DNA from: Gordionus sp. m RMFG-2023 | Taxonomy: Eukaryota > Nematomorpha > Gordioida > Chordodea > Parachordodidae | Assembly: GCF_954871325.1 (NCBI RefSeq) | Contig: NC_088775.1 | Location: 19,011,561-19,075,560 of the forward strand | Direction of reading: 5' to 3' | DNA: 64,000 nt | The notes under the pieces: model-generated | The model's database searches: none | What the model saw: only the letters and a program-made list of their open reading frames with translations | What the model was told of the DNA's origin: nothing | Made by a program: the position numbers and the translations under genes | Shown here: piece after piece, positions 13,007 through 26,700 of the stretch | How positions within the stretch are numbered: position 1 is the first letter of the stretch | How the letters are laid out: every line of letters starts with the position of its first letter

Positions 13007-13105
13007 TTTAAATAAGCCCAGCGCCAAACTGATTAGACCGATGAACTTCACTACTCTCGAAAAATTAATTTCGGCGAAATAGTAAAATTCATAATAAATT
13101 TCGTA
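13007..13105 (-). CDS. Putative 33-codon exon with a hydrophobic segment
   Basis: The minus strand has TTTGCTTCAG directly before the open segment and GTAAGG directly after it, both good splice signals. The encoded peptide ends in a likely membrane segment (VVKFIGLISLALGLF). A neighbouring open segment at about 13191-13250 (LHEDINEYFALHFKGA, followed by GTAATA) would join in phase with an 85-bp intron. Identity unknown. Could be a chance alignment of signals. Confidence 0.3.
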
Positions 13106-15168
13106 CTGAAGCAAACTATATATATAACTTGTTTTATTATATCTGTTATTTTTCTTAAGATTGTTCTTTACTAATATATGCGTTTATTACTGCGCCCTTG
13201 AAATGTAACGCAAAGTATTCATTGATATCTTCGTGGAGACTAGATGAGTTTTTTATGATTATTCATTTCCTTTTATAAAATATATATTCATTCCCAGCAA
13301 TATAACGCAAAAAATATGCCACAAAATTGGTAGTTGCTTACCCAGGCGAATGCTATAACTCAATCTAATATTTTAAAATAATTTAAACGATACACATAAA
13401 TTATTTATCAGTGATATAAGTAACGTAAGTATATAACCAAGAATAAATATTTATAAATTTTAAAATCAAATGACTATATTTTACTGAATCCATATGGTAT
13501 TTTTATCTGATTATAAATTTTTAAAAAAACGAGATAATTGAAACCATTAGATTTACCGAACGGTTTCGAAGAATAAAGAGCTTATAATTAATGTGAAATA
13601 TCCACATCCTCGGCATTTTATTAAATAAATAACAAAGATATTTTTAATAACCTTGTATCCAGTCATAAGCTATGACAAAAATTGTCTTCATTTGTTCTAA
13701 TTTAAAACGATTTAATAATTGAGTTATATAAAGAGTTTTTGAAAAATCGTAAGAAAATAAGAAATAACACAATATAATTCGAATAACAATATCTTCCAGC
13801 GGCATGCAAGGCTTAATATGTGCATGTGATTCTACAACGATTAATATACAAGCATATATATCTTTTTTTTGCTTATAAATTTATCATTTTTACATGATTT
13901 GTGAAAAAACCTTTAGTAAATTAAATTATAATAAATAGAATTTGGGCAAAGAGAAAATAAACTTAGGCCTTTTTATTGTTGAAAACGATTTAATATGTAG
14001 ATCTAATTTTATATGTGTAAGCAGCACTGGCTGAAGTCGGTAAAGCCGTTAAATTTTAACAACACCTTGTGAACCGTATGTTAATTATAAGCGAACTGAA
14101 TGTTAATTAGAAGCGAACCAGTTTATTGGTTTGTAAAATAAAATTTTGAAGATATAAATTGAATCGATGAAGTTTGCAAAATTTATTTTTAAAAAGTGTA
14201 AAATCCGATATATATAACAGAATTATACTATAGGTGGCGTTTTTGATCTGGCTAGTTTATTCTGGTTTTGTATAGTATTATAACGTTACCATTACTTTAC
14301 CATGTTGTACTTTGGATTAAGTCAATATGGCCAATTCAACTTGAAACTAAGATGAACAATAGCAGCTAAATTTAACATCCATATAATAAAGATAATAATT
14401 TATAAAATATTATCATTAAATAGAGGAGTTCGATGATATAATGAGATGTTGATATTAAAGATTTATTGTAATTTTTAATTTATAATACAATTCTTAAATA
14501 ACATTTATGGTCAGTTGAATCATACTATGTTTGGACTGCAGAATTAACTTTCACATAAACTCATCTAGCATAAAAACTATTGTAAATACAGCTCTGATTT
14601 AAATTTTATTTTAAAAATTAAGGATTGAGTGATATTAAATTTGTTTGATATATTACCTTTAAATGTTTTCTCAAGTTGAAGCTAATGTTCTTATTTGATG
14701 ATCAGATCTTATGCCACATCTTACAGCGAAATTTATGCCCAATTTTTTTATCGAGATGAAAATATTTGCTAATTTAGGAAAAGGAAATTCTAAATTAGCA
14801 TCATTTCACAGGAAAATTACTCTGTTGATATGAATTATTCCGTAATTATCTTCAATATCAATCGTTATTGTCGGCATTTAAAAATTTTAATTATTTTGCA
14901 AACTATATTTATACTGCATATATTTTTAAATTAAATAAAATAAAAAGATTATGTTTTTAGAATTAATTATAAATATATTTTAATAATTTTTATGTTTATT
15001 TAATTAAAAAATTAGTAGCGAGCTACCATTATTGCTCCTTACTTTTACAACAATGAAATGAACTAAAGAAGTTGTTTGGTACTTACCAGACGGGTAATCT
15101 TATTCGCATCGGTTAGGTCTTGGACTTGTTAGCTACAGTTCTTTGTGAATAATCCGATGCACTGAAGT

Positions 15169-15419
15169 TTACAAAATAACAGTTTTTCGACATATTTGAT
15201 GAATTGTTCTGTATGTTCCATGTCGATCTTCTTGGCGCAATAGGAATGTTTTAACAGAATTAGAAAGTTTCATAATACGAGATGTGCATGTTCTACCACA
15301 CCATACCCCTTTTCTGCCAGAACATCGATTTTTGCAATCTATCGATTCAAGGCTGCAATAAACCAGTTTCTGATAGGAAATTTCTTCAAAATCTTTTGGC
15401 TCCGTAATGTTTTTCTTGT
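15169..15419 (-). CDS. Putative terminal exon encoding a cysteine-rich peptide, unrecognised
   Basis: A GC-richer, stop-free minus-strand segment of about 83 codons, preceded by CTTTAAG (possible acceptor) and ending with TAA at 15169-15171. It includes KDFEEISYQKLVYCS, then CKNRCSGRKGVWCGRTC and a basic tail (LLRQEDRHGTYRTIHQICR). The closely spaced cysteines (C-x3-C-x7-C-x3-C) suggest a disulfide or zinc-binding fold. There is no in-frame ATG near its start, so it needs upstream exons, which I could not find. It may be host-derived or a transposon domain. Confidence 0.4.
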
Positions 15420-17077
15420 CTTAAAGTTTTAATTAAACTCAACTATTTTTTTATTATCGTCTGCTTAAATATAAAGTATAATAAAAAAAAATGAATTTTT
15501 ACATGTTGGAAAATTTGAATTTTGCTTGACCAGCTTTGAATGTGCATAACTTTAGACCCCCCTGTTTATAGAATTTTAAGAAAACAATGATAATTTATCC
15601 CTCTCTCAATTTCTAAAATTTTATTAAATTATTTTTAGATTTGACAGTTTATTGCTAGAACAAAAAGGATACAATTCAATTGGAACACAATCTAAAAACT
15701 ATTACATTATTTAATTTTCATTCCTGGTATTAAAACGAAATCCACCGAACTGATATAGCTCCTGCGCCGACTAGCCCTGGCTTCCCCTATTATTTTTTCC
15801 CTTACCAAAATTTATCGCTATAACAACTTTACTACATTTATTTTATTTGATAAGGGTTCATTTTTCTTATTTGAATTATATTTACTTCTGAAACTTATTT
15901 GCGTGGATCATTCATTTTGCAAACATAAATTTTAATTTAATTTAAGACGAGAAGATAATATTATTAGCAATTATATACTAATCCAAGTTATTATCAAATT
16001 GAATAGAAAATGGTCACCTATGTTTTTGAAGTGAGATATTAATACTATTAACAATTGCAGTTAGTTTTATCCTAATTATTTTTAAAACAAATCAGGGGCA
16101 CCAATGTTTTTGAGCTTTAAAATATGTATTGAAATTTTCAAAATTGTTGAATAGGAGACATTAGTAAGTAATTACTACGGAATAAATAACGTTAAAAACA
16201 CTTTTTAAAGGGATCAGAGAACTCTATCATAGTATCATATTTTATAAATAAATCAAGACAATAAATCTCGTTGTGTTCATTTATTTATAAGCAGATATTT
16301 ACCTTGTGCAATGCTGTTCTTCTTTTAAAGAGTAGCTAAGCAATTTTTAATAATATAGGTTGCTTGTTCAATTCATTTTACCTCAGCTAAACTTATATAT
16401 ATTTTGATCTATTAATTTTTATAGAATTTTGTCTTCATATATAACAAAAAGACTGAACAGGAAGCAAGAACTTAACAAAAATCTATTAAGTAAATTATTA
16501 TTCTATTGTTTTTATTTTTAAGCCACAATAGTATGTGAAGCCATTCAATTCGATAACCCATCTATGATGCTGAATATTGTTTCATGTCCTATTGTTATGA
16601 GCATTGGCCCATTCTTTTTATTGCGATAAAAGAACTTTATAATATTTATTATCAAAAAATGGTCTAAATTGAATATATATCCATACTGTCAAAATACCGA
16701 ATTAATAAAATTAAACTTAAATCCTAACGAAACATCAAAGAATAATAAAAATTATTTCCGAGAATCAATTATCTGTTTGGTTCAAAGTTTTAAATAAAAC
16801 TTATTCATAGTGTCTTGCAAATTTAACTTATTTCGGTCTAAGTCTAACCCAAAATATTTATTTTTAGGCCCGAGCTCAGCCAAATTTATTTTAGACCTTA
16901 TCTTGTCCTGTCCCAAATACAAAAAAATTTAAACGCATATTTAAACAATTTAAATAATATTAAATTCCCCTAATCCTAGGGAAAACATTCTAATTTATTT
17001 ATAATCTTTTATTTATATTTCAATTCAACAAAAAAAATAAAAGGTCGGAGCTCAAACTTTCAAAATTATGGTTTTTA

Positions 17078-17400
17078 GACCCAAGTCCGTCTTTAGGTCC
17101 ATCTTTAGATTCTACTAAGTCAGTCTAATGGCCAATAAATATAAAAATGTAATTTTCGTAAAGCTGCATTAATATATTGCAACTGAGGCAATTCATTTGC
17201 GATAATGCATTCGCTGTAACGCATTAGCTCTAATATTTTCACTGTAATACATTCGCGATAACGTTTTCGCTGTAAAACATTTGCTATATTTTCGTTGTAA
17301 TATATTCGCGCAAATGCATTCGCGATATTAATTCTGCCATATTATATTCAAGGTAATGCATTCGTAGACCTTTTACCGGTAATGCACTTCAAGCTAAATT
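17078..17400. repeat. Decayed copy of the right arm of the satellite-armed foldback element
   Basis: The segment with CTAAGTCAGTC, then GATAAATATAAAA-like sequence, followed by degenerate GATAATGCATTCGCTGTAA units, parallels 62165-62460 in the element at 58699-62680. The match includes unique sequence inside the arm as well as the satellite. The units are much more mutated here, so this is an older copy. Its other arm was not found. Confidence 0.6.
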
Positions 17401-19505
17401 TTTCACCGTATAGACATTAACCACTTATTATATATGAAACAAATGTAATAATTTTTTATTGGTTTACTTTTCTTCAAATATTATGAGATCACCACTATAT
17501 ATTCGCTTGCGATATCTAAGGTAATTTTTCCAATTGGGTTAATTTTCTTTCAATTTTACTGGAACCTTTTCTTTAAACAATGATTTTGCTTATTGCGATA
17601 TAAAATCACAATTTTTATTAAAATTCGATGCCATAATTATCTTATGAATAATAAATGAAACTATTTTTGTTTTTATCCTTTTGATGGTGAATTAATCAGA
17701 TCCAGACCTCTAAGAATGGGGGAGAGGGCGGGGTCACATTGAACCTCCAGATTTTGTTTTTCATGCATTTCAAAGTAAATTATAATTTAATTTTTTTAGA
17801 AGTATTACATAAATTACGTTTAATATTATGCTTCTGTTTATTACAAATTATTAATATCTAACTTTTATACATTGTATATGTTATAAATAAATACACATTC
17901 AAATTGAACACATTTATGAATAAAATTCGTTCTTTAAAAATATCTGATGAAAGGGATTCCTTTATTTTAGATGAATTTTGAACTAGGGCGTATTCGTTTT
18001 TTTTTAATCTTCGTTTCTTGCGCTTTCCTTCTCATTCAATTTTAAAAATTTAAGCAAAACTTTTTGTTAAATGATTAGAAAAATCTGTCAGCTGCTGAAT
18101 ATTTTCCAGTACATTTTTGATTATCTATTCCACTCTAATTTGAAATGCTACCTTTATAATTATAGATAATCTTCTATAAAAAAATTATCTTAATTAATAT
18201 TTTTTATTATATGGATGAATCTCTATAAATATTTTAATTTGCCCTTATTTAAATAAATATTAATATTTAACATTATGATACTAAGAAAATTAATTCATGC
18301 ATTTTATACAAATATATTAATTTACATTCTATTCATAAAATTTTACTTTAAATTCTTGATGTAAATATAAATATATTAAACTAAAATCTTGCCCTACATA
18401 TATAACCTCTATAACTGTCGATTGTTTTTATATAATAATCTAATTTTTAAAAATTTTCACACCTAATTTTGCATATTAGGTGTGAAAAAAATTTAAACAA
18501 AAATTGGCATATAATTAAAAAATAAAATATCTATTAGGTATCCATAACATATGTCACATTTTATCTCCCATTTTAGGAATACAGGTTTTTTACAATTAGA
18601 ATACTTATTAGTAATTTGATTTTTGTTACATAGAATAGACATCTCCTACTTGTCTGAATTAATCACCTTTTTATATTTTTATTCGTATCAACTTCATAAG
18701 GTAACATACTTATTTTGTAGATAAATCAATAATTTATTATGAATGGACTAGATCTATAATATTTAAAAAAAATATGATGGGCTATCTCCCACTTCTAGAC
18801 TTTTTTAAATGTAATAGTCATCTGATCCACAACTTCTACTTAATTTTATTGTAAAAATGAATCTTTTCGGGTTTCTTTTTTGTATTGTTTCTTCTAAGAA
18901 TACATTTTATGCAATGTGCTAAGAATATGAACGTTCTTATTCTTTTTGCTTCTATAGGATAAGGTGGCTATGCATGTATTTTTGATATACACTTTGAAAC
19001 AAATTAATCTATTTCCTGGCTAACTGTAAATAAAGTTTCGAGGAGTTTCTTATTTAAATTATGGTTAATAACATCATGAGAATTATATTTTTTTAAATAC
19101 GAAAATGATTATGTCTGCAAAGGATTTTCGGAAAATCCTTGCAAAAATGAGCAGACTTATTAGCCATATACTAAATTTGCATTTTGCTTTACATGAGACT
19201 AGCTGCGTTAAAGCAGTAAGATTTTGTGATGGGCAATATGATTTTATACAATTTTCAATAAATCAATTCTATATTTTAGAAATAACACAAAATTACTAGA
19301 ATTCGAATAATATCCTTTTTATAGTTTAGACGATTTTCAACGGATTGTTAAAATAGGCGCTATTTTATTCAGTAGCGGTAGCTTTAGCGCACTACTTTAA
19401 AAAAAATAGTAATAAAATTGTTAAAATATAAATTTAATTCTAAAATCATAATCTTTTTATTTAATTTAATTTTGAAATTTATATTTAAAAATCTCCATTA
19501 TAAAT
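17401..19505. other. AT-rich, gene-poor stretch
   Basis: Scanned on both strands. Only short open frames without recognisable motifs, an imperfect hairpin (CACACCTAATTTTGCATATTAGGTGTG around 18460-18485), and a possible repeat family with GTAGCGGTAGC at about 19370. Confidence 0.4.
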
Positions 19506-19766
19506 CTAGTTTTTAAAGTAATTAAAATATCGATGATGAGATTGATATTTTACATAATTTTGTAAGATGTGCCTGAAGGCTTTATCATCCAATAAGACAG
19601 TCGCTTCAACGAGAAAGCATCTAAAAGTAATATATACAACAATAAATTTAATATCAATGCGTAGTCCAATCCTTAATCTTTCAAATAAAATTTGAATCAA
19701 AGCTGTATCCATAATAGATTTGACTCGATGAGTATATGTGAAAGTTGATTTTCTGGCCGATTCCAA
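19506..19766 (-). CDS. Putative exon of unknown function
   Basis: An open segment of about 86 codons with balanced codon use, including RVKSIMDTALIQILFE and LLDDKAFRHILQNYVKY. There is no ATG at its 5' end (TTG only), so it would be internal or partial. A vague resemblance to vacuolar-sorting-type helical repeats (DTAL...) is too weak to name it. Confidence 0.25.
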   Translation of the reverse strand: MESARKSTFTYTHRVKSIMDTALIQILFERLRIGLRIDIKFIVVYITFRCFLVEATVLLDDKAFRHILQNYVKYQSHHRYFNYFKN

Positions 19767-22700
19767 ACATGTTATGTTTCAAGAATTATATTATAAATTA
19801 AAAATTTCAATAATTAATTAATATTAACATTTCATTTTATCATCAGACTCATCTTTTTAATGATTATATTATATAAATTATTACTTAGATGTTAAACATG
19901 CTTAAATTAACACCTCGTCTATTTATGTATTTATAAATTTTATCAAAACATGCCAGAAAATACTTTTATTTCAATCCTTAAATTGGTTCAATAGATAAAA
20001 AGTGAAGGGGGGGGGGGGTTAACCTAGGCAGTTGGCATCATTACTTAATTTCTATACTAACAATTACTATTATAATTTTAGACTGATCCGATCAAAAACG
20101 TTATCTAATATGGATAATTCTTTTGAATAAATAATAATAGTACTGAAAATCTTTACAACGCATTTGTTTAAATCTTTCTTATATAAAAAAAATGTATATT
20201 CATTAATACTGCATTGCATGTTAGTGTTGAAATATTTAGTTATAGCTTATACTTTCTGATCGTCGCTCTTGATTTGAAGATGACAATATGGAAATGTCTG
20301 CATCGAGCCTAATTTTACACGGCCCAAATATTTTTTTTAAAAAATTTGTCCTGCCCAGCCCGATCCCTAACGAAATTTTCTTTATTTGTCCCGAAAAAAC
20401 CCGACCCAAAATAAAAATTATTTGTCAGCTTGGCACGGTCCGAATTTATTTAAACATAGAAAAATTTTACATTTTTTTGTTTGTAAAAAAAAATATTCTA
20501 CAAATAAAAAATTAGCGCCTTTCTTGCAAGAATTTTATTAAATTATTTGACAAAATGTAATGTTATCATATTTAAAAATTTAAGCCTGACCCAGCCAGGT
20601 CCGATATTTTTTTTAAAAATTATAGGCCAAGCCAGACCCTAAATTATTTTTTAAAAATAAACCCGGCTCGAGTAAGCGCAGGGATTTGTAGACCTCTAAT
20701 GGAAATATTATTATAGAGATGCAATAAAAAAATTTATATATATTTGAAATTTAAGTCATATTTTTTTATCTGTGGAAATAGAGATAAGTAAAAAAAATAT
20801 TTTAAAAAAAATATGAAAGTAGAGTAAAAAGCAGCAAATAACTTTTTTAAACCTTAGCGGTAACGCGCTACTCTTTTTGTAAAATAGCGGTAGCGATAGT
20901 TACTTTCAAAAGTAGGATGATATCTACAACATAACCCGAGTGCAACAATGAGGCCAATAAATTTTTCTAATTCCTCTATGGTCGTTTTGGAATTTTTTAT
21001 ACGTGCAATCCTTAATCTTCTTAGAGTAATTTCCTCTAATTTGGGTTCGTACCATTGGGGTGAAGATTTTTGCCCAACTTAGACATTGAATTTATCAAAA
21101 CTTTAGAATTGGATCATGACTCAAAATTTTAGTTTTTTGTCAAATTAGAGAGTTTTTCAAATTATCAAAAGTCTAGACAAGTTTTACTGGTTGAAATATA
21201 TTTTTTAACTGATTGTTTTAACATGTTTTTACACAAAAATATAAGAAATAATAAAAACAGGGCCTTTAACGGAGACTCCGCGGACTGGGAAAAAGCGAAA
21301 ATAAGGGATATGAGGAAGAAACTCCCTATTGCTCCTATAAAATTTTGACCACGAGACCAAAGCGTTGCCAGTCCGTTCTTGGCGTGCATTCTTAATATTG
21401 AAAAATGAACTACTCTTAATTTGTACATATTTTTCCCCATATAAATTTAAAAATATACAAAAATTTATTGATATATCTCAGATTGAGAGACTAAGCATTT
21501 AGTGCTAGAGATTGGCCCGGCCCAAAAATCTGGGCCGTAGACCAAACAAATTGTGGAAAAACGGGCCGGACCAAAGCTATGAAAATGTTTTTAAGATTGT
21601 TAATTAGGTAAATTTAAGCCAATTTTTCATAAGAAAAAATTGCGGGAAACTTGTTTAAAATTATTTTATGGGCCGGACCGAACTTTTTGAAAAGTTCCAG
21701 GGGCTAGTTTGTGCCGTACCCACCTCTACTCTATTTATGCTGGGATAAGAACTTGGCAAATTAAAAGAGGGCATTCGAAATTAAAAAACACGCGATAAAA
21801 ATGATTTAAGTCTTAAAAAATTTCTAAAAACCGGAGTCAATAAAGTAGAGCACCAAATTTTCTAACCTCCAACTCTATATTATAAAAATATAAACATATG
21901 TTATTTTAAGAGAAAAAATAAATTTTTAACGTGGCAAATTATTCAAACTATGGGTGGGAGTAAGATAAGGATTTTATAAAAAAAATAGCTCACTAGGATT
22001 AATACAATTATTTTAATAAAACAATTTTTATTTTATTTTAGCCAACGGATTTTAAAATATTTTTTCTAATTTTTTTCCTATGGGAATATTCATCTGTAGG
22101 ATTGCCATATTTATCTTCTTTGCAAAGGTCTTCATAAAAATCTTTCCCTCTCGAAAAAAGAAGTTCTGTAATAAGTTATAAAAAAATTTTTTAACATTGT
22201 TTCACTTTTCGCGTGATATTTAAAAGTTTTATATATTATACTTTCCATCAATCGGTATTCTAAATTTTTCCTCGATACATTCTCCTGATTAAGTGGATTA
22301 TCTAATGTAAAGTTATCATCAATCTAAAATTTATATGAATATTTTTTAAAAAATAAGCAATATAATTATAAATCTGCAAAGCTTTGTATATATATTTTTT
22401 TTAAAAAATTCCTTAAACCTCGCTCTAAAATAAATCACGTGCAATTTAAAAAGTATATAAATTAGTTACATCTTTATTAAACCCGATTTTCCTGTAAAAT
22501 ATAAAATACGTTCTGGTTTCTAAATGATCTGCAAGGCCCGACCCGACCTTAACCCCGGGGTCTAAATTTATTTTGGTTTTAGGTGAGCCTAATTTTGGTT
22601 AGAGCTATGACAAAAAGATTCTTAATTTCGGGCAGGGCCTAATGTGCAAATCTCTAGTTTTTACGACTAGCCTACTCACGCTGGTGCTAAAAAAAATTCA

Positions 22701-23457
22701 CTCCTATTAACGCCCAATACGCAATTTCCCGCTAACTAACTCATGAAAGACAAAATTTTGATCACGCTCCAAAAATTCAATTCAGCGTTTTTATTTCCAT
22801 AATTCGACACAAATAACAAACAAAATAATACTAAACCATCTACTATAATTAGTAATTAAGGATTCACAACTCACGTTATACTTATAAATTTGAAAATGAA
22901 AAATCAAAAAAGAAAGGATTTAAAATTACAGTTCTGTTTTCAAGGATATAACTTTTTAAACAAATTTATTTAAAAAATATATATAATATTAAGGTTATAT
23001 TTCTAGAAAACAATTTTAAAAATTCAATTTACCGTGATTAAAAGCAAAATTTCTATTCACGTTCAATCATGATAAATAAAAAAAGAAGCTTATTTATTTA
23101 TTTTCATTAAAGTTTTAAAAAATTTTAAGAAAAATTCAAATTTTGGAAACAGCCTCCAAGAATAGAACAAAATTTTGGTTTAAAATAACACAATATTTTT
23201 TATTATTTAAATTAAAACAAAGAACTTAAGAAATAGGTTGATTATTATAGGGTTTTAACTAGAGTTTGGAAATGCTAAAATCTAAGATTTGGAAAGAAAC
23301 AGAATAGCAAATTCAAAAAATCTGATTTTATATCCATTTTTGGTTGAAAAATAAAGTTAGTGAAACACTTATATTTAGTAGGATTAGAACTACTATCCTT
23401 TTAATTCATATGATGAGGAACTATTCCCATATCGCTTTTAAATTATTGTATGGAATG
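19767..23457. other. AT-rich stretch with GC-island dispersed repeats
   Basis: No recognisable genes. GC-rich islands stand out at about 20310-20700, 21503-21727 and 22530-22660. They carry runs such as GGCCCGGCCC, GGGCCGGACC and GCCCGACCCGACC and end near CCTCTA/TAGAG motifs. They look like members of one or more MITE-like families. A 12-G run lies at 20007-20018. Confidence 0.45.
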
Positions 23458-23761
23458 TCAAAATACCGGATTATGACTGAAAGTAAATAAGGATTTCGAT
23501 AAAATATCACCACTATCTTTATCTAATGGATCATGGTTAACATCATCAAGTACTTCTTCAAACATGTTTTCGTTAGAGCACAGTGTGTACAATTTAATGT
23601 TATTATCGGATGGGGAAATGTCAAGGCCAAATCTGAAATCAACAATGTGATTGTGTTTACAATTATTAATTTCGAAAGGTGGTTGTATGATTTGAAGAGG
23701 CTTTAGGTCGTAATCATCGGAAGATATTTCAACGGTGTATATAATTATTTTTTCCCCGGTG
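23458..23761 (-). CDS. WDR4: WDR4 exon E (last identified)
   Basis: Joins in phase after TTTTTAAAG. Reads NTGEKIIIYTVEISSDDYD, FEINNCKHNHIVDFRFGLD, KLYTLCSNENMFEEVLDD and closes at TGA (or splices at GTATTT). This matches the position of the late blades (human VVYIFQLD...VWDVAFEE...). The C-terminal family tail is not obvious downstream. Confidence 0.65.
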
Positions 23762-26700
23762 CTTTAAAAAGATTCAATTATGTTATATTTATAAATACTG
23801 GTAATATATGCTATCCTCACCTTAATGTTGGAGTGAACTATCTATTACCATTCTTTAGAATAAGATAAGTGAGTTTAAAGCTGGGTATAGAAATAAAAAT
23901 CATTGATTTAAATAAAAATCACTTTACATTTTACAACAAATACCTTTGAATATTATTTAAACTTAATTTAGCAGTTAAGTAAAAATTATATGAAATATAT
24001 AAAATTTGATCATTAAATATTTAAAAAGAAAAACTAATTTTTCAGCTTTTTCATACATTTTAATTCACCTAGACCAAACAAGTAAAGTATTCTTTCTATA
24101 GAAGCTGATATCTTTTAAAAGATCTTTTGAGGCTTATATTTATAACTTTTTAATAAAATATTTTGTCAAATTTCTTGATAAATTTTACATTTAGTTAAAG
24201 TTATCTTTACAATTTTTATCTCTAAATCATTAAAATGTTATCTTTACAATTTTTATCCCTAAATCCTTAAAATGTTATCTTTACAATTTTTATCTCTAAA
24301 TCCTTATAGTAGAATAAATATATGAGAAACTCGTCTTTAGACTTAAAATATTTCCTAAATGAGAACTTATACTAAAAGTATTCCATATTCTCGCCATTTT
24401 TTATGTACTATCCTTAGCTACACTTGTAAGCAATTAAAATTTTTGTTATATAAAGAAACCTATCTTTCAAATTATAAATTTGATTTACTTATATTTGTAA
24501 AATATTTAAAATTTACTTTTTCATGCATTTTGAAGGTACTCCACTTTAATATTAATAAATATATCATATAAATTGATGGTATAAATCAAAAAATTTGATT
24601 TTAAAAAATTAAATAAACCATAATTTAAAATTTGGAATTAAATTTAAAAAAATAACGAATCCTTAATCTCATTATAAATATGATACCGCATAATTATTTC
24701 AAAATGATATAAATAAAAAACTTTTTGATGAGAGGTGATTCAGAAATTTTTCATTTATTTAATAAAATATGTTAGTTAAATATAAATTCTTTACTTTCAA
24801 AATGTGCAATTTATTTGGAAGTTATTTGTAAATCATATTATTTTTAAGATATCAATTTTTATATATTATCTCATCTACATGCACAATAAAAAAAAAATTT
24901 CAAATATATTTTCATTTAAACATTTGATTTTGTAATTTTTGATCCAAAAATTTAATATTGCTAGAAGAAAATTTTTCCGATTTGTTTATCTGATACAAAA
25001 CCCTTATCTAGCAAAATTAAATTACAAATACAATTGTTTAAATGAAAATATAAACTTAAAAGACTAATTATTGTGCATGTAAAGAATTTTTTTTGAGATA
25101 TAAAAGTTTTTAAATTCAACCAGACTAAAAACTCGACTTCTGCATATCTCCGATTAACATTTGTTATATAACAAGATGTAAATTAAATAAATTTATTCGG
25201 AATTTTCACATTTTTTTTAAGCAAATGACCTCCTCCCCCTAGGGATAAGCATTGAAAATCGTCGAATTAAAATGAGAAACTATATTTTTAAATTTGGGTG
25301 AGTAAAATTTAAATACATCCATCCATCTATTTTATATATTATGAATCCCATGACAAATCAACATAAGTATCAACCTGACCCCCTGAGATTTTTCTAAAAT
25401 CTTTACTGGTTTCCATATATTATAACTTAGAAGAAAAAAAATTTTAAACTCCAACTCCAAACAGCGGCTGAGATAAGGGCCTCTAAAGGTCGAAAAAATA
25501 AGCCATTTGGACAAAATGCTCTCCCTTTAATTTCAAATATCTTTAAATATTAATTGAGATAAAAGCGTCATTAAAAATTCTTTATATAGCCTAATAGTAG
25601 GCCTTTAAAGTTAGATAATGTTTAATATTGTTAAAAAATTTAAATGTCAAGAAAATTATCATAAAATTAAATCGGTGTTTTTTTTCTCCAATTTTTTTTT
25701 ATATATGGATTTAGAACTTATTATGCAAAATTTTAGATTAGGCCGAGCTCAGCATTTTTGAAATAAAAGATTTAGGCCTGGCCCGAGTATATTTTAAAAA
25801 ATTAAAATACAGGCCTCTGATTTTTAAGGGGAAAAAATAAGGGGGGGGGGGGGGTTTAATATATTTATTTCATTACTAAAATTCGAATAATTTTAATAAA
25901 ATATACGTTGTAAAGACCTAAGAAATCTACTTCCTTGGATGATTAACCAGAAAAAATCATTAACGATAAAATTTGCAAACTTGAAAATCTGCTTAATTAT
26001 TTTTAATCCTATATCTATACATAAAAAAAATGAGAGAAAAAAAATGCCGATTTGATTTTATGACGATTCCCGGTTTTCTATTTCCAGTTTTTGACGCTTA
26101 AAATTTTTTAAAAATAATTAACATTGTATAACTTTTTAAGGTCTACATTAAACTAAACTAAGAAATTAATGACACTTTTAGCTCAATTATATCCAAGGAT
26201 ATTTAAAATTAAAGGGAGAGCATTTTGCCTAATATGCCCCATTTTTTCGAACATTTAGAGGCCCGTATCTCAGCCGCTGTTTAGAATTGGAAGCTAAAAT
26301 TTTATTTTTTTCTTAGTTATAATATATACAAACTCATGTAAAAATATTAGGAAAATCTGAGGGGGGCGGGTTGAGAATCGTGTTTTTCTTTTGATTTGTT
26401 ATGGAATTCCCCATATATATAAATTTAGTTTAGGGCTTCAGGTGTTTTTTTAAAAAAAAGTATATTATTTTTATTTTTTTAAATGGATTTTCATGAAAAA
26501 ATTGAGCGGAAAAAGATAACGATAAAATATGTAACATTTTTCATATTAAGATTCGTTCTAACACACTTCGCAATATTAAAAGTTATATATTCAATCTTTT
26601 AACATTGAAAGCGTTAGCAGTGCTAAATGAAGTGAACTAGGAGGTCATATATAAACCAGTCAATTTTTACTTTGATATATGAACGAGGGCGGCTAATAGG

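Noticed and set aside
16540-16625. Possible transposase scrap NGPMLITIGHETIFSIIDG on the minus strand
   Set aside because: Only about 25 codons without flanking support; could not be tied to a family.
21165-21440. A 91-residue membrane protein on the minus strand
   Set aside because: Hydrophobic composition is easily produced by T-rich DNA; no recognisable motif, no splice context, and it abuts a GC-island repeat.
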